The notes under the pieces were generated by a model, which made no database searches, was not told the DNA's origin, and saw only the letters and a list, made by a program, of their open reading frames with translations. From contig NC_044573.1 in NCBI RefSeq assembly GCF_901933205.1, positions 47,893,493-47,957,492 on the forward strand: DNA of 64,000 nt, given 5' to 3'. This DNA is from Camarhynchus parvulus. Lineage: Eukaryota > Chordata > Aves > Passeriformes > Thraupidae. Positions 51,641 through 63,960 of the stretch are shown here, in pieces; positions within the stretch are counted from its first letter, which is position 1, and every line of letters begins with the position of its first letter. A program made the translations under genes and the position numbers.

Positions 51641-54600
51641 AAATCAGAGCGGGGTACCAAGGCACAGGCAGCTTTAAACCTTCCTCCTTCATTAACAGTG
51701 AAGGTATTTTGCTTTTTCATGTTGTGTACCACAACTTCTGTGGCCTGAAAAATAAACTGTGACTTCAATTTACAAACTACCCCAATTTCACAGAGTTCTA
51801 GCTCTCCTTTGCTCATTATGTCTAAACCTTCAGCTATCCTAATCTATTTGGAAAAGCCTTGCAATAAAAAGGTTGTCCCACGACTTCCTTCATTGTACTC
51901 CTCAGGTATCACTTGACCAAAACCCAATTGTGAATGAGTGAAAAGAACAGGGGAAAGAAAATGACAGAAGACACTAGTTGCTATATCAGTGCTAAGAAAC
52001 CTTAGCTCATTTGTATTCCTCACCCTCAACAGACAGTTTTGGAGACTGATAATATAAATTTCCTAAAAGAAGATGGCAGATATGGAAAATAACATTCTTT
52101 GAATCACAAAGGACACAACAGTATCCAGGATCTTGCAAGAAATTCTAACGATGTGGTTTCAGAAGAAATCTCTAAAGCTGCTCTGTGATGTGAGTCTAAG
52201 GAAACAAAAATATCTTCAATTATCACTGAGACTGGGCAGTGATAGAAGTCATAACTGTGACTACCAAGAAGTATTACAGGGAGGATGCTGCACTAATGGG
52301 TGCCCACTGTCCACAAGCTCAAGTGCAGAGTGTAGTTTACCCGCAGACAAGATTACAGGTAAAATAAGATCTGATTACTATGTTTCTAAAGTCTGTCACT
52401 TTGTCTGTGTACTATAGGTTGGAAGTGTTTCACTCACTCCTTGTACAGGAGTGTTAGGAGCGTGCCAGACCTTGATTTGCAGGAATTATCAGAAGAATAA
52501 GTCAATACTGATATCACAGTTAGTATTTGGCCTCACACATGAAAAAGCCCCAACAGAAACAAATCCCAAAACAAAACAATATGCTGATAGTTTCAAGGCG
52601 GGAGTGCCTAGGAATTATTATCCATAACCTGGAATTTCTTAGTTCTGCATGTGGGCAGTCGGTGTGTCAGAATAATCTCGATGACGATGTTCTTGCATTC
52701 TCTTCACCTTACCTGTACACTTCATTGTTAGTCACACTTTCCTGTTCAGCCTTGCCTTAAGTAGAAGGGAATTTGTGTCTCCCTTTGAGCTTGTACCATC
52801 TCTAGCAGAGATCTTGTATCAAACATCAACTTTGGTTCACTGGCTTAATTTTTAGGAGGCAATTTCTTCTTCTCCTAGAACTCCAACTGCAGTTTCAGAT
52901 TAGCCACAGCTCTAAACCCTCCCCTCCAAGGAGTCTGGGAACAACCAGACAGGCCAGTTTGGAAATAAACCCTAATCCATTCTTTGTTCAACAGGAAGGA
53001 AACCAAAGTCTGCATACCAAAGCTTTATTTCAGAAGACCAAACATCAGCAGTTTTACAGTGATCTTAATTTCCCATTTGGTTCAAGGAAAAAAAAAACTA
53101 TCCAAAACAATTATTGCCCAGAACAAAACTCTCAAAGGGCTTTCCATCTCTGAAACAGCCTTGCTAATGTTCCATTCTCAGTGGGCTGTCCTCCTTTTCT
53201 TTATGACTTTCCTGCACACTCATTTTCAATTAAATTAAACCTTCCTACTATAGTTTTTTTTTTACTGTCATTTTGTATGAGAAATATCAGGACGAATTTT
53301 TAAAGAGACACTGAAAGCCTTACTCTTCATCTGAGTCACCATTCTTTGTGGGGCACCCTGAGCTGCATTCTCGGGAGCTGGCTGCAGGCATCCAGGCTCC
53401 CTCCCCTCCTTCCTGAGTTGTTAGCTGTGTTATTCCAGCTTTGCAGTACTTGTGGTGCTGCTGGTTACAGGTATCTCAGGCCTTTCTGAGTCCTTTAATT
53501 CCATTTGCAGAAGACTGGCATAGACCTTGTAGAGTACAGGAAAGTGTCAGGGAAATGTAACATATTTATAGCCAAGCTCCCATGCTGCTTATAGTGCCTT
53601 AGGAAATATTTTATTGTTTACTGCTTTAAGGCCCACTGGTACATTTAAAATGTGATCCCTTGGGCAGCTGAAGCAATGAAGACTGATTTCTTACCGCTTC
53701 ATCCCTTCTTTAAATTCGCTGGTACCCTCTAGCACTGAAGGCACAATGGGATCCCATGGTCTTTATTTCTCTCTTGCTGCATGAAATTTGTAAAAAGGGG
53801 TTATTTTTGAGACAGCTGCTGCACAAATTTGGGTACAACTGGCTAATGGATTTGTAAGTTTGGGGGTAGAGGTTTGGTATATAGACGGATAGCATAATAC
53901 AGATTTTATCTCTTCAGAACAGAGATTAAAACAGTTCTCTAGTACTTCAGATGTCCATCCTAGGGCAACCAAAGATTGAAGAAGCTAAGCTGTTACTCAG
54001 TATGCCATTCAGTGCTGGAGATGGAATACCGTAAAAGAAAGTATCCCAGGCTGAAAAGAAAAATAGATAGGACCAGGCCACACTTGCTAAGAGAATATGT
54101 CAATGTTTAACACTGAGGATGAATCATAAGTTGTACTGCTTACTGTCAACAGATGAAGCTGGGAAAATGGCTGTTCAGTGGAGCAAAGCAGGACCTCTGT
54201 AATCAGAGTGCGTAATCTAAAACACATCACTGCAAAGTGGGGAGGGGGAAGTGACTAACCCAAGGAGATGGACATTGTTCATTTCAGCTGTCAGGGTGAG
54301 TAAGTAGAGATAAAATAAGCTTATAGATTCACAACAAGCTCTTTCAATTTCCTGACTAAAGGAAGCAGCATTTGTTACATGGATCCTGCCTTTTCAGGGC
54401 CTTGCCTCACTTTCACTTGCATGAGCAGGCTGAAGAAGAATTTCAAAAGCTTCGGGCAATTTTTTGATATCTTCTATCAGCATTGCCCATCAATTTTTTT
54501 CAGAGAAAAGCTGAAGGGTCCTTACCTTGCTCCTTGATTAAACATTTACTGACTGCTAATTTGGTAATGCATTACTCCTACAAATGATTGCTTGCAAAGC

Positions 54601-55200
54601 TGTAGAGAGATGGGTCTGAAATGTCTGCCTATTCCTGTAGCCTTCACATCCTGTATGCTCATACAGGATTATTAATCTTTGTCAGGAAGGTCAGGAAGCA
54701 TCAAATAGTGATTAATGGTAAGTTGCAGGGGTTTCTGATAACTGAGCTCCAGGGACTGTGGTTGAAACCTGTTAGATGGCTATTAATACCTCCTTTGCCC
54801 TTCCTGCAATTCGCTGTGACTGCAGATGACTGTTGAAGAATTGCTGGCTTTTCATCTTGCAAGGACACTCACCACCCATCTCTCTCCTCAACAGGGTCAA
54901 CATTTGTAGACCTTTTGTATTGCCAGTTGGGCACTAATGAGAGAGCATCAATGGATCAGGAAGACCTGCATCCACATTTCTTTCCCTGTCCACAGTTCAC
55001 CGTGGTAGGCACTGCCCTCTGAAACAAGCTCACAAACAGCAGGCTGGAGCATGTAAAAGGGTAAGATAAAACATTCCCTGTCAAAGGAGTACAAAAAGTA
55101 CAAAGGCTGTTACCTACTGAAATCTGTGCAGGAAGTTTTTCTGTGCTCAGATAATTTTAATCACGTTGTTAGAGACTTCATCCAAGGCTGCCTACTTGAA

Positions 55201-55283
55201 AAAAAAAGCCAACAAAAAACATGCAAAAAATACCCCTAAAACCCCACCAAACCCCCTCCCCCACCCTCTTTTTTAAACACTAA
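55201..55283. repeat. A/C-rich, nearly G-free low-complexity tract
   Basis: The tract starts as A-rich and becomes C-rich, then T-rich. It has no G on the plus strand from about 55225 to 55283. The strand asymmetry produces G runs on the minus strand that form the quadruplex motif at 55233-55266. Confidence 0.85.
55233..55266 (-). other. G-quadruplex motif, minus strand
   Basis: C runs on the plus strand at 55233-55236, 55242-55245, 55252-55256, 55258-55262 and 55264-55266 give five G runs of 3-5 on the minus strand. The loops are 5, 6, 1 and 1 bases. This fits the canonical quadruplex rule well, and the short loops favour a stable fold. The biological role is unknown. Confidence 0.8.
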
Positions 55284-55718
55284 GCTTAGAGAATACACAT
55301 CCTGCTCAAATGTAAGACACTATGTCAAAACAGGATCAGGAAAAGTCTGGCAGGCAAACTTGTAGAAGAACCCCAGCGTGGATGCTCATCTTGCTAAGAT
55401 GGGAAGGAAACAAAGCCATATTTTCTGTCTTTGGGACACGCTCCCAGTGATTCTGAACCCTTGCTCTTACCCTTGCTCTTTACAGTAGAGCACTGACTCT
55501 CTGCTGCTCCCAAACCACTGGTAGGGTTTCAGGGTAGGAATGCATGGCAAGGTCAGTTAATCTCTATCCTCTCTGGTCAGAATGTCCATGCTAGGAGTAG
55601 AGAGAAACTCACAGGTTGTGTTGGGTGTGTGGAACAGATTCTCCAAAATACGGTCAGGGGAGAAATGGTGGCTACACACTGGGGAGGTATCTTGCACAGA
55701 TATTTAAAGATGCTTCAG

Positions 55719-55796
55719 TTCATTGTGGTGTAATTTAAGTACAGAAGTGCCTTAAAATTCATTGTGGTATAATTTAAGTACAGAAGTGCCTTAAAA
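55719..55796. repeat. 39-bp tandem duplication
   Basis: A 39-bp unit starting TTCATTGTGG and ending GTGCCTTAAAA is present at 55719-55757 and repeated directly at 55758-55796 with a single G-to-A difference (position 12 of the unit). A TTC remnant follows. The near identity implies a recent duplication compared with the worn transposons elsewhere. Confidence 0.95.
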
Positions 55797-58232
55797 TTCT
55801 TTCAGGGCTGTCTATGTCATTTTTCAAATACCTGAATATATTCTAAAATTTAGCTCTGACAGGCTACTTGAACAAAAGACCTTTCAGCTATGTGTTTATA
55901 TGATTGTGCCTCTAGTTAATTACTCTCTATTTCCATAGTAAATTGAAATCATAAATTCATAGTGCAAGCAAAAGTGTGTGCTTGCATAATCCATAATAGT
56001 ATCCAATTTTGAAATAGGAAATGCAGAGAAGCAAGTGTATGGAAATCTAAATATTTGAAAATTGCTATTTTTTTTTTAGGATGCCTCTTCCTGTGTCCTC
56101 TAAACTATGTCATGAATGCTGTCCTGGAAAAGCACTGTATCTTCACATAAATAGTTCTTACAGAAGGATGCTGTAAGCAGTATCTAATTAGCTGCCATAG
56201 AATTTGGCCACTTAATGTTTTTGCTGTCAATGTCACACCCCATGCTGAGTCACTGCGAAGTCACTGATATAAGCAAATGCATTGAGTAAGTCATTCATTT
56301 ACATCTTGCTGTCATGAGTCTAAGAAACTGCTAAATGTATTAAATAATCAATCCACTCAGCAGCTGATGATGCAGTAGTAGAAATGAAGTCCTACTAGGT
56401 TTTTATTATTGCTGTCAGAGAGGCTCTTTGGATGCTCTGAACGTATGCAAAAGGATAACAATTCAACAAATATAGCTCACATTTAGAAAAGTCTGAATGA
56501 CTTTTGAAAGAAAAGACATAATAGTACAAAGAAACTGGAAAGATAATAACATATGGTTGTGTGTTAGGGGCTGCAGCATTCTGTAAGACCACTGTACAGA
56601 TTTGAAAACTGTGGACTACAGTAATTATTCACTGACAGGGATATATGGATAGCATCATTCTGTATTATTTTTTATGTTCATGTCATTATGCAATATACAT
56701 AATTCTAAAATGTCAAAAAAATCATTCATTAGGGAGAAGGCAATGCAAGGACTCACCAGAGAGCTGCTAAAAACCAAAGGAATCAAAAACATTTCATGCC
56801 TCATGGAGTTTTGTTATATGCATATTTCAATTCTGTGACTCTTGTAAACTTCACCAGAGGTAAGAACATTCAGACCATAAATGCTAGTTATAACCACCAT
56901 CATTTAATTTTTATGTTAGTTTTACTTGTCTGGTGTAGGGCTTAGGTCAATGTCACATCCAGAATTGTTCTCTGTGTTAATTCTGAACTGGACCTTGTAA
57001 AAGCGAAGACAAAGATGTTTTGGGAATAACAATGCAACATGTGTCTGATTTTCTGTCAACTCATATCCAGAGGACCAAATTGTGAAGATTCATTGTTGTG
57101 CCTCTGGTCCACTTACCCACAGACATAGACAGTTATGTAAAATAATAGAGAATATATGCTCAGTGTCCTCTGAACAGTGGGCCTTATTGATATCACACAC
57201 TGACATCAAAACTTGACTTTACCGATTTCACAGCAAAACTCCCATTGATGAAATAGGGCACAAGTTTCACTTCTAGAGCTTTACTCTGCTTTCTCCTCTT
57301 TCATGGTAAGAATGAGTGTAATGAGAAACCCACACTGAAAAAAAAAATGTTTTAAAGGTTGGGCTGATATTTTGCTTTGGAGTAATATTTATGAAATTAA
57401 CATTATCATAAACAGCCTGGTTAGAAGGAAAATTTATTGTTATATAGAGAGCTGATAAATAATACCAGAAAACAAAGCAAAAAATTTCTCAAGTATTTAA
57501 TATAATTGCTTTTATTTGTGAGAAAATTAGTCCATTCTCTTTAAAGCATGTCATTTGGAAGTAGCAGCAACACTCTTGTTTCTAATAAAGTGTAGGCGGT
57601 GGAATGGAAACATCTGCAAAACAGCACTTCTATAGTAAATGTAAAGGGTTTGCCAAAGACATGAATATTTGATCCTATGATTTAAACAAGAGAAATAGCA
57701 AAACAAGAGTATTACTGAGACTTGCATAAAGGCTAAAAATAACTTGATACAGGAAATATTAAACATCTAGTTCAGAAGGAATTGAAAAATAAATCATACC
57801 ACTTTAGGAAGGCCTATAAAAAAGAGAAGCAAACCATTAGAAATGTAAGAGGACATAAAAGAAAGCAAATAAGGTGAAAATATAGGTCATAATTTTAAAA
57901 ATATAAAGAAATCAGAATGAATGATTAATCAAATTAAACTGAATAGCAAACACAATCATAAAAGCATACCAAGAGAAGGAGAAGGACTGTTTAGGGCACT
58001 ACCACATGAACAGCTCAGCAGGGATGGTCTAGAGAGGTGGTCTTTACTGCAGCTATATTCCTGTACTAGGTTTGTTTACAAAAATAGTTTCACAAAATGC
58101 TTTCATAGAGGACAAGGAAGAAATTATTCTTCATATGGTATTAGCTCCTCCTGGGTTTGGATGCTATGTATTGATGAAAGACATGCAAAACATGTATCAG
58201 TATTTGTTATTTTTCCAGACAGACAGCTACTA

Positions 58233-58271
58233 CATGGGATTCCTATTGCCATAAGGAATAGGAATCCCATG
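58233..58271. repeat. Perfect 15-bp inverted repeat
   Basis: CATGGGATTCCTATT at 58233-58247 is matched exactly by AATAGGAATCCCATG at 58257-58271, with a 9-base loop at 58248-58256. It is the strongest stem-loop I found. The flanks show no target-site duplication or transposase. The stem is shorter than that of a normal microRNA precursor. Confidence 0.92.
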
Positions 58272-61200
58272 GCTACATCCCAAAGGGTAGAATGAGCTGG
58301 CCTCACAAATGTGAAAGTTTAAAAAGCAGCACATATATTGCAAATGAGACAAGATAGAGGTCAACAGAGAAATTTCCTCAACAAAGTTACTTACGCTGGA
58401 AGATTTTTTTTCAGCATTGCACTAATCAATGAGAATTAGAACTTTCATGAAATCTCCTTTTCCCCCTGGTTAAAAACACCAGCATAAATACAGCAAAATT
58501 TGTCCAATAAGGATTAAGATCTCCAAGCAGCAACCATTCATCTCCATTACATTAAATCCCCAGCTGCCAGAAGGTGCTTTTTTGTACCGTGGATAGCTCC
58601 CATTGCTCTCAAATTGCATTACTGCACTTTAGTCTGTTGATTCACTACACATTTAAAGGTAATGAGTCTGGCACTGTCCAAAGCACCTCGTGATACTTCC
58701 TCATACTCAGCTAAACACAATTAGGCTGGAGAAATCCAGTGCCATTGAGTCCTCATGGTGATTAGTGGCAGCCCGAAAGAGTCAAGAATGAAAAAAGAGA
58801 ACCTCAAAGGGGGTCTTTGCTAAGCCAAATAAGTGTTTGTAAAGAATTAGCTCCTTCTTGCCAGAGTCAAAATTCAACCACACTAAGAGCCTGTTTAAAG
58901 CACAGTTGCTGAGAAAGCTTCCCACAAGAATGCTACAAAGAATTGACCAAAACTCACCTGTCATAGGAAACAGATGATAAGGAATAGAGAAAGGGAGGGA
59001 AAACAAATGCTAAGGAGAACATAATAGATTATGAATGCAAAGAAAAATTTTAGAATTATAGCTTAACATATAGTTATGTAACTACATAAATCAACTGTAA
59101 ATAGTTTCTAAATGTAGTTTACTATATATTTAAAATTTAGGTTTGCTTGAGTTGGCTTTACTATTATCAATGGTACTGATGCTCCTCTATCGCCTGTTAT
59201 TGCCTGGGACCCTGATTTGGTGCCTCTGTTGATTTTGGCTGTCGGTTCCCAGAGTTTGATTGATTATTGTGAGCAGCAAGAGAATTCTCTGGTGAAAAAC
59301 TACCACATCCTAGAATTTATCAAAACAAATAATTGGCAGGATTGTGAATTTACACTTTGTACAGTGTAGGAATCTAAAATGAATATGAAACTTAGCTTTA
59401 TAGGCTGTTTCTTTAAACTGGGTCAAGGAAAGATTACAGTTACATCATTCAGTTTGCTGCACAGTTGAGCAGCTGAGGAAATTTCCCATTTATTTGATAA
59501 TTTTTATAGACTATGGAAATCTCAATATCAGGCCATGCTTACTGTCAGAGACTCCAGGACTTCAGAATGGAGATTATACTGCACGGATGTCACTTTTGGG
59601 CTGAATATAAACACTATAGGTGTAGACATAAGGGGGATAGTTACATAAAATTAATAGCAAAAAAATGTCTTTGTAGTCCCTGAAGCAAGCAACAGAAGTG
59701 TCTTTGTGAGTGCAGTTCTACGCACATTGCTGCTGCCAGCCAATTGGGCTATGACCTAGAACTTAGCCAACTATAAAACCAAAAATAAACTACAGAGAGA
59801 GCAACTCTTCACACTGATGGTAAATGCTCAGAGGCTAGATCATAAGAAGAATAAAGTTTTCAGTTTAATGTAATGGAATTATCTCACCATTTCTGATTTT
59901 GCTAATATAGACAAGGTGAAGGACTGTAAAAAAAAATCAATCTGCATTTATCTAAAGCCTTTATACCACGAACAATCCCAAGAACAGCAGGGTTTGTGAA
60001 TTCTGGAGCAAGACTGATACAGAAGATCTGTTTTAATGGTAAAATCACAGCTGCATTGCCTTCATGAACACAGCAGGTTTACAAGGTGGATCTGAGTACA
60101 CAGTTAGTTTTTATATGCCAGTGTGATGGGATATGAGAAGCTGTTGTAGGTCTGTCCTTTCCAATTACTGAGTTTATCTGCTTATGTTTGAGCTCAGATT
60201 TTTGCATAAGCACCATAAAAGGTGGGGCTCAGCCCTGGAAACTGCATAATTTCCCTGCTGTTACACCTGATGATCAAGTACTGCCTAGCACATTCCCTGC
60301 ATTTATGTCAGCTTTTTCTTCATTTTGCTGCTAATCTCTAGTTGAGAGCTTACACAGCCCAGGAGCAGTGTCCTACTCCTTGTCCTTTGAAACTCATCTT
60401 TTGTTGTTCCTTACAGCCATGCAAAATGGATCTCACGGAACTGTTTGGAGCAAGATGATATTTAAAGCTCCTTTTCTGTACAAGAGGAGATGACCCCACT
60501 GACAGCTAGCTTCCAACAGAAGGTTCCTAATCCTGAAGTGCTATCCCAGTGAGATATTAAAGGAAATATGGGGGCAATGGGTATCAGATGCATAACTTTC
60601 TGAGGAATGTTAAACCCCTAGTAGAACAAGATTAAATCCAGAAAAGCCAGTTACAACTCTGGGTCTTGCAGACAGAGTTACTCTTTGGGGCTACCTGTGA
60701 CTGCCTGCTCATAAATTTGGAAATCACAGCCAAGAGATGTTAAGCACTTCCCTAATATTCACTCTCAGTGAGAGCTGGCATCAGGCTTTTTGGAGCCTAT
60801 CCATGGATTAAAGTAAAAACCCTTCCCTTTTCCTGTCCAACTCTACTGTGACTTGCACAACTACATAACAGTCCCAGGGATGCCCATCAAGCCCTGATTG
60901 CTCATCCCTAAAACCAACTCTGCAACCAGCCTCTATTGCTTGTCTGGCTGTCTCTCTTAAGAATCCAGGGCAGAGAAAGGTGCTCTTGTTCATTGTGATA
61001 TAGGTCAAAGAAAAAAATTCCAACAGCTTTTGTATTACCAAAATGTTTTGCTGTTTGCAGAAAGCCCTGAGCAGCATACCAACAAAAGCATGACCTTCCT
61101 GCACAAATAATGACATATGGAAAGGCAGCTCCTTCTGCAGGGCAGTGGCAACTGTAGGTTATGAGTGATGAAAATCTTCAAGGGCACTTTGCTCGAAATG

Positions 61201-63051
61201 GTGCTGTGTACTTTCTCTGTCCTAGTGCAGACACACCACTTATCACTCTAATTGAATCAGTGACTTATTCTTGTAGACAAACGCATGCATTGGCATTCCT
61301 GGAAGGCTGTGGAAGATGCAGGGATAAAGACAAGTAGGTCCTCACTGTCTGGAGCACTATGTCAGTGTCATTTCATGTACGTGTGGTGCTAACACCCATG
61401 CTATGGTAGCACTCTGAGACAAACTGACATTCTTATGTATCTAGACGTGTTGCCTCTCACATGAAAGGACCTTTTTCTTCTTTATGGGACATAACTTCAG
61501 CATGTACAAAAGTGCTTTTCTCACTGGGCTCAGAGACCCATAGCAATTCCCAAAACCTGAACATCTGACCACCATTGTTCTGGTTTTCCTTTATAATTTT
61601 TATGGTTTTTACAGTTTTTTTATAAATGGCCTGCATATCTCAATGTCTCAGTTCATTTCAATGACCAAGGGACAATTCCCTTTTAGTTTAGGATACCTGA
61701 AGCTCACCATGCAGAATGGCTCAAGCGTCAGCAGGAAAAGAGACTGGTACTCACCCTCTGCCAGCGCACTCAGCTAGGACAGCACTTGGTCATTCAGCCC
61801 CTTCTGGGCTGAGAAAAACTTGACTCCTACTTCCCCCTCTAGAAGTATTAAGGTATTTTCAATGATGACTAGGTGCAGAGCACCAGAATTTCATTTTCTT
61901 TTAGGCCCCTAAGTGCCAGGATGGGGAAAAGTTCACCCATACTTTGCCAGGTATCCTTTCTCACTGGTAAGCAGCTCAGTTTGTCACCAGCTGTGTCTCT
62001 GCCAAGAGGCACCCAGTGCTCTGCAGCTGCGTACAGCATTCCTGTGTGGAAATGGGAGTGCCTGACCTGTCTGCTCAAGATCATCACACAGGGACAGCTG
62101 CCACAGTGTTAGGTAGCGCAACATTTTGTGTCAGTGCCTAAACAGGAGACTGGCCACAGCCTCTCTGCTCCTCTCAGCTAAAAGGATAATTTATTGGTAA
62201 CTCAGTGTCTCACTTTTCTTAGATTACATGTATTTTGGGGTCCTGAGTTTTGAAAATTTGAGGCTGACAGCACTCTGAATATTTAATGACTTAAATATGA
62301 GCTATGTGTATAGAACACAGTGGTTTATTTCAGATCCTAATCAAGACCCCTAATCCTGGGGTCTTATTCTTTGTAGGTGGCCAGCAGTCGCCTAAAATCC
62401 ATAGAAATGTTGCTTAGTGAATTCTATTGGTAGAATACTGGCAGTAAATGAAACTCCAAGACATGGGTGAGGCCAACTCATACTAAAAAGGTAAGAAATA
62501 TTAGAGGAATTTTACTCATCCATTTTTCACTGGGGATGTGAGTGTTTGACACAAAAAATTATAAGTTGATATCATATTTGGCCCTGTGATTGATGCTCAT
62601 ATCTCTGCTACTGAGGTCCAAATTATGGAATTACTTTTGTCATCTTGGAGCACCCTCTGAAGATCACCTCAGATGCAAAAACTCAGGAACTAGCTCTTCT
62701 CCAGAAGTAGAACAACTATAAGTAGTTGTGCGGAAACAGACTCACTTTAATCCCAGAAATAAAAAAGGAGCAGAGTTGGTAGGAGAAAAAGAGACATGTT
62801 GTGAAACAAATATTCTCCATGTCATCTCCAGTCCAGCTGGGAGGAATTCCCTGGGCATTTTACCAACAGAATACTTATAGTGAAAATAAATAAAGCAATT
62901 TATGTAAGTTTGAGATACGGATAAAATTAATTTAAAAACCCAAACAACAAACCACCAAACAACCCAATGCCCAGAAACTCACATCCCAATACAATCAGTA
63001 TGAGTCAAAAAATCAGCTATCATCTTCAGAAAATAACCTTTCTTGGATCAT

Positions 63052-63052
63052 T

Positions 63053-63083
<31 letters not shown>

Positions 63084-63100
63084 CGCGTGTGTGCATGTAC
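63052..63100 (+). repeat. TG microsatellite, alternating purine-pyrimidine tract
   Basis: An uninterrupted TG array of 13 units (63058-63083) is extended on both sides by TGTGTA, GCGCGTGTG and CATGTAC. The whole 49 bp alternates strictly between purine and pyrimidine. It is therefore a candidate for left-handed Z-DNA and a likely length-polymorphic marker. The Cys-Val repeats in reading frames across it are translations of the microsatellite. Confidence 0.95.
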
Positions 63101-63619
63101 TTCTGGGTCAGATGTTAGCAGCGAACGAAAGCAGATTATTCAGGCTGAGAAAGAAAACTCTAATAAAAAACCACAACAATCAGTTCTGTGCTACTTATGA
63201 CATCTCTGCGATTTTGCTTGGTTTTTTAATTTTATTTTATATTATCTGGAAAAATCTATTTAGAAAAAAAAAGTGTCAGTGAAAATCTGTTTAACTTCGT
63301 AACCATAGATCCTTTAGACTTTTTTTCTTTTCTACACAGAATAAAAACTGATGTGGAATGGAAGAGTGAAAGGATGTCTGTTTGTAAGAAAAATAAAGTA
63401 AATGAACAAAATTACAAACAAGTGGAAAACAAGATTTATTTCCACAGGAATGAAAAGTCTCACTGGGCTAAGATGAAAAATATTCTATTTTAATTTATAA
63501 AAACTTCTCCATGCAAAGAATGATAAGTTTCAAGAGCAACTTTTTGTATAATGCTTAGTGATTTTAAACCATTATTTTTTGGCAGTCACCCTAATCTGAT
63601 TTTCCAATGCATTGTTTCC
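63101..63619. other. Gene-free AT-rich stretch
   Basis: I see nothing recognisable here. The stretch is AT-rich with A runs near 63265 and T runs near 63320. Confidence 0.6.
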
Positions 63620-63960
63620 CTCTCAGCCCATTATCATTTATTACAGACACATATAAACCCAGCGATTTTATAGCGGTATTTTTATTAGTCCATTTCAATT
63701 ATGTTGTTTGTTTTGCAGACTGTAATGACTTTAATCCTCATTTAAATACATAAAAATGCATTATCCAATAGCTAATTATTAGAATATGTGGGAAATTATG
63801 ATTAATTACCCCCTAAAAAGCTATTTGTCTCATGTAGATATCTATTGTGTACCTACTAAGTATTTTAAAGATAGTGAAGAAAAAGCTTTTTGAGAGAATA
63901 AGGATAATGCAAATGAGAATTCCTCATCATTGCAGCTTTAACACCATAATTAGTTCACTT
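63620..63960. promoter_or_regulatory. Candidate conserved non-coding element
   Basis: This is a very AT-rich block with roughly ten TAAT/ATTA homeodomain-type cores within about 190 bp (63620-63810). Examples are CTAATTATTAG near 63772 and ATGATTAATTACC near 63798. A perfect ATGCAAAT octamer lies at 63907-63914. The composition resembles vertebrate developmental enhancers in gene deserts. This is inference from pattern only and it may extend past the window edge. Confidence 0.25.

Larger units (their letters stand above)
43271..55200. other. Gene-free AT-rich stretch with small repeats
   Basis: I see no supportable gene. The longest plus-strand frame (150 codons, 45387-45839) has no family features, though it spans a strong splice-acceptor-like site at 45644. 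Short duplications lie at 44441-44479, 46178-46197, 46365-46389 and 51617-51640, and a perfect inverted repeat at 44722-44753. A TAAT-rich block is at about 46858-46960. Slightly GC-richer patches are at about 49150-49420 and 53340-53480. Confidence 0.55.
55267..63051. other. Gene-free AT-rich stretch
   Basis: I see no supportable gene or transposon apart from the 39-bp duplication at 55719-55796 and the 15-bp inverted repeat at 58233-58271. Reading frames reach 124 codons (57921-58295) without family motifs. A short segment with plausible acceptor and donor sites lies at 61905-61966 but is not callable as an exon. A CAAA-type low-complexity patch is at about 62936-62970. Confidence 0.55.

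Noticed and set aside
58233..58271. MicroRNA precursor
   Set aside because: The 15-bp stem is much shorter than the roughly 30-bp stem of a pre-miRNA and pairing does not extend into the flanks.
60808..61116. 102-codon minus-strand ORF as a coding exon
   Set aside because: The peptide composition is plausible, but there is no recognised domain and no convincing flanking splice sites. It is comparable to other random frames in the window.
62967..63282. ORFs with Cys-Val repeats
   Set aside because: These are translations of the TG microsatellite, not protein repeats.
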